Shown: positions 9,681 through 22,769, counted from the stretch's first letter. The stretch: DNA of 64,000 bases from Limanda limanda (GCF_963576545.1 NC_083655.1:3075182-3139181), one strand, 5' to 3'. The notes: a model not told the origin generated them from the sequence alone. Translations and numbers: made by a program.

Positions 9681-9768
9681 GTGACAGCGCAGCACGTGAT
9701 GCTAGCATGACTCTTTAAATCAGATCAATAACAAACAGAGAGAAATCAAATGACCTCGGACCTGCTCA
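9681..9768 (+). repeat. direct repeat, second copy (first at 9362-9453)
   Basis: 88 bp, about 90% identical by eye to the first copy, in the same orientation. Confidence 0.9.
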
Positions 9769-10767
9769 CAATTCTTGGTTTTGCTTTTCACCCGGAGACA
9801 AAGCTGCTGACAGCCTCGGTAACGTTTCTATTTACTGTAGAAAACACTGAGATACAAACCAGCACCATCACATAATTGACTTCAGCATTTCTAACGGCTT
9901 GTGCCTCATTGTGTCAGGAACCACTGCAGGAGACACGTGTGTTCTATGTGTGCTTTGTATTATTTTTCCTGCATTGTGTGGTGCTGCTGTCATCGTGTGT
10001 CCACAGTGTTCAGAGGACACAACAGGAGGAGAGAGAACAACTCGTCTCCTCGCCTCCATCGGCCGTGCTCATTGTTTAAAAGAGCTAAAGCTTGCAGAAA
10101 CTGAAAACATGCACATATTTATTCATACGCGTCTGCGGCTCGGAAGCCGGGTATCAGACCGAGGTGAGCTGCACCTTTTTAAACACAAGTAGAGTGTTGC
10201 ACACCGGGTTGAAATTATTCTTTTTCACTCGAGCATTGCTGAAATAATGTGGTTATATGAGGTTTGCATAATGAGTTCATGTTTATGAATAAATTGTGTA
10301 CTTGGGAGAGTTTTTGCTTCGAAAACAAGTCATGCTATATTTTAAAAAGTGATACCTGCAGACTCGCAATGCTGCTCCTGCGACGTGGTTTAATCGGAGC
10401 TGGTGTTGCTGTTGTGATCGCTCACTCCTGCTTATAATAACCTATTCATTTCCGTATCTTTCTACAAATACGCTGCTGTTGCTGCACGAGGAAAATACAC
10501 AATCTCCTGGCTCATACAAAAGGCCCGACCAGACCCAGGAAACGGAAAATCTTTCATGGAATGAGCCAAGGTTTAATCGCTATTGTGTTATATCCCCTGA
10601 CAAGAGTGGGAAACGTTTATTCATATCAAAAATGTCACGGATGCTTTTATACACCGTCTTTTTCAAAAGGTGACAATTGTGTTGTCACAGGACAGAGGAG
10701 GACGCAGCCTCATCAGCGGCTCGTCTGCTGCCGGGAAACCAAAGGTGTTGCTGCGCCTGTTCTGCTG

Positions 10768-10768
<1 letters not shown>
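9769..10768. other. non-coding; no gene seen
   Basis: Unique AT-rich sequence. Overlapping short frames around 9876-10192 have no recognisable domain. Confidence 0.45.

Positions 10769-10829
<61 letters not shown>
10769..10829 (+). repeat. (CA)n microsatellite, about 30 units
   Basis: An uninterrupted CA run, followed by looser CA-rich sequence to about 10890. Confidence 0.95.
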
Positions 10830-10831
<2 letters not shown>

Positions 10832-10890
10832 ATGTTTATACACACAGAAAGCAAGAGAACCCCATCACCTCATATACACAGACACACACA

Positions 10891-13800
10891 GAGCCAACAG
10901 AGGATAGACATCACATCAGCAGCTCGGTGGTAAATCGCCCTTCAGAAGCTTCCTCGGGGGAGTCAGCAGTTCAGCGTGTGTATCGAACCACTATCTGATT
11001 ACTAAAAGGCTGTCCTGGGTTATAAATGAACCTGCAACATGTGTGTGGTATTGGTAACGCCGGGGCCTTGGGAGCCGAAGCCATTATGGGCTGCTGTGAA
11101 TCAGTTAAGGCCATGGGGGGGGGGGGGGGGTGGTCAGAGAGCAGCTGCCACTTACCAATCAGTTCATTCCACTTGTTATTGTAGTGTGAGGATGTGGAGC
11201 CTGTGTGTGAGGCCGCTGGACTGAAGCCAGAGCAAACTCACAGCTCCGGACTCGAGTGGATCACGAGCACCTGATGCCACAGAGCTTTGGTTTCTAGGTT
11301 TAATGTGCAAAATGAAGTTGGGTTCGAAACGTAACTCAATGAACACTTGAACTATGAAAGTGTAAGCGTGAGTCGGTCGAGGCGGAATGGAGCCGATTTC
11401 TAATGTGCACTTAACTTTATAACTAGCAGGGACGATGGCAAATATATATTATAGAATAAAAAAGCTGCAGCTGCATAATCCATCAGCAGTTTCCTGTTCT
11501 ATGGAGCTGGGACTCATATTCAGGTTTAACTACACACTCAAAGCTCCTGGTCCCGGCTTGGCACCTCGGTTTCGATATCTCAGACAATAGTGTTCTTCCA
11601 ATTATCTGGCAGCAGTTTGTGTTTGGTCATTTCCCGTTCCACCACGATGATGCCCCCTGGTCCCTGGAGAAATGCTCTTCTTGCCTTAACAGCCCTGACT
11701 CCCCCCCCCATTCACCACCTCTCCTATAAAGTGGAACTACCACTGGGAGTCGTGTGTTATCACTCAGCATCAGAGCCTAACCCTCACAGTCCTTTAGTGT
11801 TTCATGGGGAGCTGATCCCTGTATCCAGGTTCCAGCATTTTAAAGCTTATGATTTTAACATGTTAAATCAGAAGATATGGATGTAATGGTTTGGTCATAC
11901 AGAATTACATTTATTATATTTAACAAAGTGGTCTTCAGAGGCCACAGATACAGAACGAGTGTCCTGGTTTTGTCTTTTGAGTGTTTTCAGTTTATTAGTA
12001 CCTCCTTTATGTTTAATGTATATCCTTGTATATTTTCCCCCTGTATAACGTGTTAGTGTGGCCTCTGCCTAAACACGGATGAACATAAGTTTCAAATCAT
12101 TTCAACTTGAATTTGTCAAGAATGGTAGGTAATCAATTGTGGCAGTATTCTTTCCAATAGGCGAGTTAATCAGCTTGAATGTAATATGTCACTTTAGGCA
12201 GATAATATATTAAGATACTTTTAACAAACCTGTGTGTGGATTTTCACTCGTGGTTTTCTCACTGCCCCTGAAGTCCTGTGCACGGCAGATAGTGTAGTGA
12301 CGCCCAGAGAGCACGTGAGAGCTGGTGAACTAACACTGCTGATCAGACTCTGAGGTTTGCTCGCCCATCCACGACGGGTCCAGCTCCCTCACGACCCCTT
12401 TCATTTGCACATTCGTCCACACGCAGCATTACCCGGCCGATTGATTCAAGCCATACATGATTCATCAATGGACCACCGGCCTGCAGTTGTTGTTCTGTGC
12501 AGAGCTGGACACGAGAACTACGCCTGCTTATTATTACGAGCCGTTGAACGTGGGAGGAATCGATGCTCGAGGAGAAAACGTGCTTTCTTCTTTCTGATGT
12601 GGGGCCATGTAAAGCCAGCCCTGCTTTAATACAACACTGTGGAAGGAGTCCCGGCTGCACACAGCTGGGCAGCAATAAAGCAGGGCTGCTGAGCACAATG
12701 GCAGCGAAAACAAAACTAATTACAGTGACAAGTGAGGCAGGCACCAGGTCTGTCAACAGAAGGGGAGGATGCTACATCTCCCAAAGGCAGGACCCTTAGG
12801 GAAGGCTGACGGATACTTTAATTTTCTTTTCTGTGCAGCGCTCGGAGGTGGCCGAGGGAAGAGGCGCGCCAGACAAATTGTCTCTGACGTCTTGATTGAA
12901 CAAATCATGAACGTGGTGCGAGTTGGTAAAATTGGATTCACTTGACAGATACAGTCAGCTGCCGCGGCAGCGCCGTGACGTCCAGGGCCCGTGGACTCAC
13001 ATGTGTAATTAATGAGCAGCGCCGCTAATTACTCTTCAGCCGACAGCAGCGTAGAGAAAACAACGGAGGGGGGGTCAGCAGGTCCGATAAGAGCCACTGG
13101 GCCGTGGCTCGTACAGGGAGACACTTCCTGAGTCATCCCTGAAGATTCGGTTGAATTCTGTAATTTAAAAATACTATTTGAGTCTTCTCTCAAATTTACT
13201 GTCAGTCCTGTGAGAAATAGAAAAAGTAAATCTCAATGACAACTGAGTTTCTTTCTATTACACTTTACTTTAAAAGTCACTTAGTTGCAAGGAGCCAGTT
13301 AAGGATGGTTCTTTAACATAATATACATAAACACATCAGATATAGTCCCTGAAGGAAGCTTGTTTAATGTTCTTACCTGCTAAATTCCCAGAAACCCCAT
13401 GGGTCTAATTTGTGTGTGTTTACATCTCGTGTGAAATCTCCCGTCTGAAGTTTTAAAAAAAGGTTTATTCATAATTTCAGATGAGAAAACAATCTCCCCA
13501 TGACGTCCTTTCAGAAGCTGCTCAGCTCGTCATGGGTTTGAGGAGTTTGATGTTTTCAAACTGGATCCGAAGTTTAACTTTAAAGTTCATTCTTGAGGAA
13601 GGAATCGGTCGCGGAGGCGTAAACGATTCAATGACAACTCGCAACATCTGCTGATGAAGGTCGTGTGATGTGATGGAAAACTCAGATATTTGACACGTTT
13701 AATAAACGATCAATTAAAATGGAAATGGAAAATAAGATTATTTCATTTAGTTCAGCAAATGAAAATAAAGAGTACATTATATCATCTGAATAATGGTAAA

Positions 13801-14204
13801 CATATGACAAATTGCAGGATAAGACCTCTGACAATTTAAAAGTATGAAATCGTAATGATATACAATTAAAAAGTTTATCATAACAGTCTCAGAAGAAAAT
13901 GGACACACACTTAGAGGGAATAATTGCCGTTGCGGAAGTGAGTCATTTCTTCAGCCTCTGCCTACAGAACACTTCTGCTGCCGGGAACGGACTCATCCCT
14001 ACTTTTGAAATATTGACTGATAAATTTGAGAAAGCAACATTTTTCTCAAGCAGATATATTGCGTTTTTATGGTCTTCAATTATTCAGTCACCCAGTGGCA
14101 GAAACTTCAGAGTTTGAAGTGATGGAAATCTAATATCTGTATCACCTCCATCGAGCCCAGAGGGAAGTTATTCAAACGGTGGATTTGCTTCCGAGTGGCG
14201 AGCG
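10891..14204. other. non-coding; poly(G) tract and candidate conserved block
   Basis: Contains a run of 16 G at 11115-11130. The block at about 12955-13045 has two TAATTA cores in GTAATTAATGAGCAGCGCCG and GCTAATTACTC, discussed as a possible regulatory element. No exon with protein similarity was found. Confidence 0.4.
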
Positions 14205-14265
14205 CACACACACACACACACACTCACTCACACACACTCACACACAGACACACACACACACACAT
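14205..14265 (+). repeat. interrupted CA/CT microsatellite
   Basis: CACACA runs broken by CTCACTCA and CAGACA. Confidence 0.85.
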
Positions 14266-15641
14266 TCCACTCACCGTGAACAGCGAGATTTAATTTGAAA
14301 TTGGGCAGCAGGATTATTCCCATTATCCTGCTCCCAGACTCATTTTTGAATGACAAGCAGAAATATGCGAGCGTCTAATTATTATACCGCAAACCACAAC
14401 CCAGGTTTTACCTCCACCTCCATCCATCCATTAATCACACTGCTGGAGGTTTGTAGAGGCTGCACGATGATTTAATCAATCAGGCATTCATTTTCATATC
14501 AACACCTCGGAGTCACACAAACAGGATTCGGATTCTGTGTTGATTATTGGGGCGATAATCTTGTTTTACGACAAATCTTGAACAGCAGCAGCAGGAGCAG
14601 TATATTGTGTTATTTGTAATAGCATCTGGAAGTTCGTACATATATTGAAAGGAAGGTAGTGAAGTCATGAAAACGCTCAGGATGTTCTTTAAAAGAAGAA
14701 ACACATTTATATTGTTATTTGTACAAACATCACATCTTTTAGTACAATTTCACGTGTAACGACTTCAGCATTATTTAAGATCTTAGACTTATATACATGT
14801 ATAACACTTTGTTCATTTGAGGGAATGAGGCTCAGGCTATTACCTGGATTGACGTTTACCATTAGGAACAGATGTTGATGCTACACACAGGAGGAATACC
14901 GATGCACTCAGTAATCCTCCTTGATTAATTGACACCAATTTGTAAAAGCTCATTCATTGTTCCACTGACGGCTCCAGTGATCCCCTGACTCTTCTTCATG
15001 TGCCACCAACAGGTAAACACGTCCTGTTTCTCCACATCTAATGGATGGATTTCCATTAAATCTGGTGTCGACAATCATGCAAACGTCCTCAGGATGAAAT
15101 GTTCAATCTTTTATAATCCCTTCACTTCTCGTCTAGCACCACCCTCGGTTTAAAAATGTCTTCTATATTTTTTTGTGTACGACAACAAAAACAAGATTTG
15201 CAAGATTTGCATCAGCCTCAGCAGTACTTTGTGTTTACGGCTCAAATGTTGTACAATGTTAATTTTACTTTATCGTGATTGATGAGTGAAATCTGAGCCA
15301 AACCGAGGGATGCTTGCAGAAACTTCTTACACCCTCAGTGAAAGTGCAGCCAAAAGTTATTTTGCTTAATCACTTATAGCTGTATGGGGATCGTAAAAAA
15401 CTCTTTTCTGCTGCTTCATTGCTTTGTGTCGTGTTTGTGTACAATATAATTCAAATTCTCAAGGTTATACACAAGGAAGAAATAAGGACGAAAGCACCAT
15501 TGGGATTCTAATAAAGCAGCTGCTGCAGTTTGGCCACCGAGGACCGACGTGACAACAAAGTCTGTCTGGATCTAAATTTGAACATTGTGGGAATCAGTTA
15601 AAAACATTGTGAAGGAAGGAAAACAACGAGTCACACTCTGC
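14266..15641. other. non-coding; no gene seen
   Basis: AT-rich unique sequence without recognisable coding or repeat signatures. Confidence 0.4.
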
Positions 15642-15649
15642 TGCCTGAG

Positions 15650-16488
15650 TAGGGTTGCAAAGGGGCGGAAAGTTTCCGGTAACTTTCCATGGGAAGTTAA
15701 GCTTGGGAATTTGGGGAATTTTGAAAAAAAAAAAAAAACGCAAATTAAACGCTGAGCAATAAAAACATCATTCAAAACTCTATTTTAAAGATGTATGGAA
15801 CGTTGAGTTTCAACCCTCCACTGTGCATTCTTCCATCACATGCACAGATAACTCCCAGCATCCTTCACTCTACAGCAGGGCTATTGAGGCCTGCTGTAGA
15901 GTGCAGGACTAGTCAGGTAAGTTTCCATGATATTACTGGGAAAATATATTAGCATGCTGATTGAGGATTGTTCATCTGTTCATCTAGCCTATTTCCATTC
16001 ATTTATCCATCAATTGTAAAATATGTTTACAGACGATTCCAATTGTTTGGCTAACTATTTATATCTCTGGCATTGCATTAGTGTTTTTTTACAAACTTTT
16101 TTCTCATCTTATTCTACAGAACAATGCCACGTGCACTCTCTCATGTGTGGAGACATTTCACCTCATCCAATGTAGAAGGAAAGGCTGTGTACATTTGCAA
16201 ATACTGTGCAAAGACCTATGTTAAGAATGACACAACGATGCAGAAGCATATAGTCAAGTGCCCAAAGTTTCCTCAGGGCTCAAATCAGCCTATGACAAAA
16301 CAAAATGTTTATATTTATGTCTGTATATGACAAGGTAAATACAGTTAGTATAAATTACCCACAACATTTCCAGTTTATTTCCGTCAATTCCCGTATATTC
16401 CCGTATATTCCTGTTAATTCCCGTTAATTCCCGTATATTCCCATGGAAAATTTCCAACTTTGAATATTCCCAGAATTTTGCAACCCTA
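15650..16488 (+). mobile_element. BED-finger hAT-type element, copy B (complete)
   Basis: This 839-bp element has TAGGGTTGCAAA and TTTTGCAACCCTA ends and perfect 8-bp duplications TGCCTGAG (15642-15649 and 16489-16496). It has the same internal plan as copy A: GGAAAGTTTCC palindrome, hairpin, GTAAGT donor, TTCTACAG acceptor, BED frame and subterminal 10-bp repeats (about seven units). An A run at about 15725-15738 is longer than in copy A. Confidence 0.92.
16124..16330 (+). CDS. BED-type zinc-finger peptide of hAT copy B
   Basis: 68 codons with the same CKYC ... HIVKC finger as the other copies. One replacement, P14 to S (HFTSSNV), separates it from copies A and E in the finger region. The tail NVYIYVCI is the form shared with copies D and E. 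No transposase domain follows. Translation is unproven. Confidence 0.68.
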   Translation: MPRALSHVWRHFTSSNVEGKAVYICKYCAKTYVKNDTTMQKHIVKCPKFPQGSNQPMTKQNVYIYVCI

Positions 16489-16496
16489 TGCCTGAG

Positions 16497-17707
16497 AGTG
16501 TGAAATAAGGCCGTTTGAACTTTGCTTATGTGTGGTGGACATATGACATCACCTCGCTGAAGCATGCATAAATCACCAGCTGTGATAATAGGACCTGACT
16601 GTCAAACCCACAATCGTAGTAACGGATTCCCTCTCTGGTGCTATAACACGTCCGTACCCAGAGCTGCTATCTCTCTCTGTGGTCTTATCGTCTCCCAGCA
16701 GCTCCAGCGTGGAAAAATATTCGCCTCCGGGGTCTGAGAAATGGAGTCATGCAGTCAGACGACTTATTATCAAGTGAAATCAGTGCCGCCCACTCGGCGA
16801 GCGGGAGCTGTCGATACAGAGTCGGGGGCGGAAAACGTCCGTGTTGATGGAGTGACGCTGGGGGGGGGTCTAATGTAAAGTAAAGCAATCAGCGTGCGAG
16901 TGCAGCTCCAGGTAATGTTCGGATGGATCATCTTCTGTGAAGCTGTGAGTGTTACAGGTGCAGCAGAGGAGAGGAAATGTAAATAGGAGCCAAAGTGTTG
17001 ATGGTGTAATCAAGGCTGTACTCATACTTCAGGTGAGAAGTGGTGCTGGAGGGGGGCTGGGGGGATGTCTGGTGATGCAGCGTTGCCGATAGCAACCTGT
17101 GACCCCCTCAAACAAAGCCGTGTCCAGCTATTAACAGATGGTGTCAGTTTGTCCACTTTCAACCACAGAGCGTTTTCTGTCGGATGGATTTCTCTATGGG
17201 CTGTGATTGTCAGTTTGTCCATAACCAGCCAGCCGGCCATCAAACTGTCGGACAGCTGACCCCCCCCCCATCGCCCCCCCATCCCCCCCCCATCACCTTC
17301 CCTGTGATCAGCTTCAAATCCTTTTAAAAAAAAAACAATCATCTGTCACATCCTCCAGTGTTTGTCCTGTGCAGAGACGGATTAATCTGGTTGAGTCATA
17401 ATTGCGACTCGTTGATTGATAATCGTTTTTGATTGACGAGCAGCGAGACACTAATTGGGAGCTTCTGGAAATTAGCGATTGTCCTTTTTTTTCCCGCCTC
17501 CTCCTGCTTCAGATTTTGATCATTATGGTGCTTGACATATTGATTGATGGACAGATGAATAGAGTCTGCCGATCTGACTGGAGTGTGTCAGAGCAGAATG
17601 AAGCACGTGCACTCGCTGAACTCACGCACGCTTCCACAGTCTCTGGAGTACAAGTGGAGACAGTTCAATTCTGTAGTGTATATAACAATAATTATAACAC
17701 CTTTTAT
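16497..17707. other. non-coding with C-rich tracts
   Basis: Poly(C) runs interrupted by single bases occur at about 17262-17292 (C9, C7, C9). No gene similarity was found. Confidence 0.45.
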
Positions 17708-18204
17708 TTTACCATATAATACTATGAATTTTTTATATACCAACCAACTGTCCATCACTTTACTGGCTATACTAGCCCCATGCACGGAGTTTACCACTAC
17801 ATATTCTTATATATTTATATATTTATAGGGTTGCAAAATTCCGGGAATATTCAAAGTTGGAAACTGTCCATGGGAATTAACGGGAATTAACGGGAATATA
17901 CGGGAATTAACGTGAATAAACTGGAAATATTGTGGGTAATTTATACTAACTGTATTTACCTTGTCATATACAGACATAAATATAAACATTTTGTTTGTCA
18001 TAGGCTGATTTGAGCCCTGAGGAAACTTTGGGCACTTGACTATATGCTTCTGCATCGTTGTGTCATTCTTAACATAGGTCTTTGCACAGTATTTGCAAAT
18101 GTACACAGCCTTTCCTTCTACATTGGATGGGGTGAAATGTCTCCACACATGAGAGAGTGCACGTGGCATTGTTCTGTAGAATAAGATGATTTACCATATA
18201 ATAC
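17708..18204 (-). mobile_element. truncated BED-hAT copy C inside a 15-bp direct-repeat-flanked insert
   Basis: Element sequence spans 17826-18189 in minus orientation. The TAGGGTTGCAAAATTCC terminus is intact at 17826. The other end stops abruptly just upstream of the TTCTACAG acceptor, lacking the hairpin, first donor and left terminus. The whole insert, including 103 bp of unrelated sequence beyond the intact terminus (17723-17825), is flanked by identical 15-bp words TTTACCATATAATAC (17708-17722 and 18190-18204). That pattern is not a hAT 8-bp duplication and suggests a secondary event. Confidence 0.8.
17807..18169 (-). pseudogene. BED peptide frame of copy C, frameshifted after the finger
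   Basis: The first 58 codons match the other copies exactly through the finger. A one-base loss in the TTTTGTTTTGTCAT stretch (near 17993) then shifts the frame. The frame now reads out through the subterminal repeats and the element end, giving 120 codons with a tail of no recognisable content. Confidence 0.65.
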
Positions 18205-19878
18205 CTGGAATGGGTTTGAAAAACATCCTAGAGCCAGTTTAGAACTTTGGTTTACATTTTGTTTTATTAGTTATTAGAAAACATCTGTAGCAGGAAAATA
18301 ACTTGAAAAACTCAATCAATTTAAAAAAATATATTATTAGCTAATTTCAGAATTAGCCAATCATATCTGATTAAGTAAAGCTAACAAAAATTAGCACGTT
18401 TAGTCACATTATTGGAATGACGTACTCACACACACATAAACACAAGCTCCCCACAGCCTTTCTGAAGCCGCTGCACATTTCATTTGATCCGTGGCTCCGT
18501 GAGTCAAAGGTTGAACACTAACCTTTCACTGTGACACGACCACGGGAGGAATCAGGACATGGACGGCCGATCCTCTCCGGGTTAAAGACACAAAGTGAAG
18601 GGAGAGCAGTCCTGGTCTGATCTCAGATTATACTTCCTCAGATAAGATGTAAGAAAACACTTTAATTCTCTGGGAACTTTGCCACAACAGTTACTTTTTA
18701 AAATGCAGTAAATGTGATGTGGAAATTGAAAGTTTGTGGCTAATCAAAGGCCAATCGTCAAACTGACTTGTTTTCTTACTGTTTAATTCCCTCCTTTAAT
18801 CAGCTGCATCAGATTTATTAAGTGCAGTTTGCTCCACGCGATTATTTACAACGCTATTAGCACACAAGTCATCCGCACTTAAGCCGTTTATGAGTAATGA
18901 GGAGATGAGCATTATTCAAAGTTTAAATGCAGAAGTTAAAGCTCGTTCTCTTTGGTGAAGGAGAGTTTATTTTGTTCTGGCCTGAACCAGTCGAGGGTCT
19001 GTGCTGATTTGAGAGTTGTGATTTCACCCATTATCCTGTTAGGCTGTTTTTCTGTCAGTATTTTCCAGATGTAGCTGTTGTTCAGGCTCTGGCACTTAAA
19101 TAAAGCTGTGATTGATTGGTTGTTGTTGTCGGGGATCTCGACTCCAGACCTATTTGAAAAAAAAATTGAGATGTGAGAAGTCAGCTGGGACCGGACCGGC
19201 CTCCCATCAAAATACAGGGATTCAAGCAGCAGCTGTTTTAACCTCGAAGGGAGGAGAACGATTAGAAAGTTGTTAACTTGCAAATCACAGAATTGATCCT
19301 TGAAGTCGGAAACACTTCAAACGGAAAGGAAGTGAAAAGTCGGATTCTTCATAAGTATTTTTCTCACTTTAAACATATATTTCTGGTAGATACAAGTTTT
19401 TATTTCCTTTGATCGGATGGAAACTAACATTCGAACGAACACGCAACATTTTCTCTCATCTTTATTTTGCCAGCGGACATTACACTTGTGGCCCTGGTTT
19501 GTGTAAATACACAATAAGTCTAACGTCTGTTTTAGAAACACGTGTCTTCCTTCCTGCTATTTGTGGTATAAAAGAAACTATTCACCTTTTAGTGGATATA
19601 CTGTGAACTTTATTCATATCTATGATTTGAGATTCATTCGGCTCTTGCAGAATCAATGTCTGTCTGCGGTGAAATCCAAGGAATGTCTGGGACATCGTTG
19701 AACAACAAAAGACTGGAAGATGGAGCACTAAAAATAATTTTGAGATAAATTGATATTCCAGGCTGTGAAGGTCATAAACTCCTGGGATTAAATGCACACC
19801 ACCATGTTTTTCTTGATTGATTTTTGGTTGGGGCTATTTTTCTTTTTACGGGCACTGACGGACTGTGCATTAAAAAAC
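18205..19878. other. non-coding; no gene seen
   Basis: AT-rich unique sequence. Nothing recognisable on either strand. Confidence 0.4.
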
Positions 19879-19926
19879 AAACACACACACGCACACGCAC
19901 ACACACACACACCCACGCACACACAC
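19879..19926 (+). repeat. interrupted CA microsatellite
   Basis: CACACA runs with GCACACGCAC and CCCACG interruptions. Confidence 0.85.
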
Positions 19927-20269
19927 TCGCCAGAGGAAATGGTAGTTTGAACAGTCGGAGAAAGAAAATCGTTTTCAGATGCAGTTGTGTTCTGAGGGTT
20001 TGATGCTCGTGTGTAGAAACGTAAATGCTGAATGTGATGAAGATGTGTCGTAAAGTTGCTTTGCAAACATTTCCTCAATATATGACGCATATCGTCAATT
20101 TATACAAAGTCCTTGATACGTTTCTACCTGCGGCTTAAAGCTGTAATTTTCTACATCCTGCTCACAGCAGTTTACAGTTCTATAGTATTTCAGTTTCTTT
20201 TTTTATTGGTAAATCATGAGGCTACTTCAAATACAATTGTTATTTGCAGTCAGTCACCTACCATTCTTT

Positions 20270-20520
20270 TCTTGAGCTAAGCTATAAGCTATATAAGTAA
20301 GTTAATAGAAACTATATTACTACCTTTTATTAGCTGTATATGTTACTTAATAGACAACAAATAGCTATTTGTTAGTTAACATTATTATATTATTAAACTT
20401 GTAACAATCTAGCTAGCAGCTAACTATTAGCTATATAAGTTAGTTTATAGAAAGGATATTTCTAACTTATATAAGCTAAAGTCAGTTAATAGAAAGTACT
20501 AGTACTGATAATAAACTAAA
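20270..20520 (+). repeat. local AT-rich repeats (AGCTATATAAGTTAG type)
   Basis: GCTATATAAGTAAGTTAATA near 20287, GCTATATAAGTTAGTTTATA near 20432 and TTATATAAGCTAAAGTCAGT near 20466 are related words, each followed by AGAAA. They look like old imperfect local duplications. Confidence 0.55.
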
Positions 20521-22309
20521 ATACTAGTTACGTTTGTGTAGCCTACCAGTACTATACAACTGCAGGACCTTTTTCTTGACTGTATAATTTGGCTTCATTT
20601 TTCGTACAATGGGAGGAAGTTGTTGATACATGTCATCCATCTTGATCTAGGATCATAACTGGGAAAGATATCGTCATAAATCTTTTTGTCGCTGAGATCG
20701 AAATGAAGGCAGAGTTGGACGAATCTGATCTGAGCCACAAGTCGCCTCCTGAATAATCTCCTCCTCCAAAGAGGCATCAACAGAACTCTCCTTTCCTTCT
20801 TGGACTCAAAGACTGAAGTCATGTATTTCTTTTAAAGCAGCTGAGCAACACGTTGAGTTGTATAACTCACAAACACAGATTAACTTCACAGATAAGGTCC
20901 AGGACAATAAGCCTCAGTGATTATTCCCATGACCTGGTTTTCACATGCCGCTCTGAGAAGTCCGTGTGGAACTGTTCACGTTTTCTCCATAGAACCTTAT
21001 AGTTTGGAGATCGCTGATAAAAACACCATCCTTCATGTTTGCTCCACCTAAGCAAATCAATCACGCATTTTCCAATTACAACTCTACAGCCACCAGCCCC
21101 ATTCACATCCACCCGAGCGGAGACAAACAAGAAGATTAGAAATAAATGATATGACACACAATCACATCTCTAACCAGACCATGACAGAACCAACCAGCAC
21201 GGGTCCACTCTTCACCGGAAAGACGGGAAAATGGAAAATCTCCTCGGGGAACAATCGGGTGCAAAGTGAACGGAGAGATTTGCGGTGACCACAGAAGTTG
21301 TTGTGATTGATTACATGTGATGTCGCACAATTAAAAGAAATTAACAATTTGCATTTTAATAACATTATTATCATCAGTTAAATGAATTCATTAGTCTTGA
21401 TTAGTCTGGTATCGGGATGACAAGTGCAGCTCAATAGAGCGTGATGACACTAATAGAAGGCAAAGGGACGCAACAGAGCCGAGGCAGACAGGGGAGACGG
21501 GGGGGAGACGGAGGGGGGGGCAGGCAGAAGAGCAGTCAATAAAAACTGTAATTAAAAAGCTGTGTTTTGGTTCAAACTTGCATCGGTTTTTGTCCGGGAT
21601 GTCGAGTTTACAAATGACACACGGGGAAAATGGGCTTCTAAGATTTCTGCAAAAATTAAGGTTGTTTCATCATTAGTGTGATTGCAATTATCCAGATTAA
21701 ACGATTGATCAACTTTTGAAGAGATAAAAACATCTGAAAACATCAAAATAAAAAGGAAAAAACATAGACGACACTGTATTTAGAGATGGACGATGCAACT
21801 GCACTCATCAAGTATAACGAATTCTGCCATATTGTGCTTTTGACATAATTTGGCGCCAGAGTCTGTGCAGTCATGACCATTTATTTTCATGGAGGAGGTG
21901 GGATTTAAAAGCTATACTGCAGCCAGCCACCAGGGGGGCCACCAAGATAGTTTGGCTTCACTTTTAGGGAACTAGTCAATGGGATGAACACTGATTGATG
22001 GATGTATCTGTAACGTGTAATGTGGAGAGTCGTCAACCACCATTTTATTTGAATGCCCATTATTAATTGGTGTGTGTTTTAAAACTTTTCAAAGCTTCTT
22101 TATATTGTCCATTACGAAATTGAATTTTTAATATCCGACAATATCTCCACACGAGATCATTGATGTCTACAATAAATAATTTAAATCCTCTTAAACATGT
22201 TGATGAATGGTGAATTAACAGCTGACATTTTGCTCTTTGTGGAAAGAAGGAGCTGTTTTCTCCTAAATCCAATACGTCCCATCTGTACTCCATAATTAGA
22301 ACAATTACC
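20521..22309. other. non-coding; one dispersed-repeat fragment
   Basis: About 21840-21990 (CATTTATTTTCATGGAGGAG ... GCAGCCAGCCACCAGG ... AGTTTGGCTTCACTTTT) carries words of a fish dispersed repeat. Related words occur at about 25195-25345. The rest is unique. Confidence 0.4.
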
Positions 22310-22733
22310 ACGGCTCTTTCATGTTCACATATTCACCGTACGGCTCATTACTTCTTATTTCCCGTCCTCCATTTCTCAACTTCCTCTCCGTCCTCATCCA
22401 ACCGGAGAGTTTCCACCCTGCCGAGGTTCTGACAGCCGCTCTCCAGCCGAGGACAAACATTTATCTCTGTGCAGCTCTGAGTGTTACATCGGGTGTTTCC
22501 CCATGTGCCCTAGGTAATTAATTAAGTCACAAGGAAGGCTACTCTAATTCTCTTTACTGATTATCATCAATTAATTAATGGTTACATGCTGAGATAAGAC
22601 AACAGTAGCCTCTGCACGGAGTAATGGCCCAACTATTATTCAGCCAATGTCTAGAACAGCCTGAAATACTGTTTCTACTCCTGGGAGCTGCATAAACAGA
22701 GCAATTTGTCTGGACTGCAGCACGGTGTGTGGT
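22310..22733. other. candidate conserved non-coding block
   Basis: Unique sequence free of repeats, with dense homeodomain cores: GGTAATTAATTAAGTCAC at about 22514 and TCAATTAATTAATGG at about 22567. No coding signal. A regulatory role is inference only. Confidence 0.3.
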
Positions 22734-22734
22734 G

Positions 22735-22737
<3 letters not shown>

Positions 22738-22769
<32 letters not shown>
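22738..22769 (+). repeat. (GT)n microsatellite, 16 units
   Basis: A pure GT/TG run. Confidence 0.93.
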
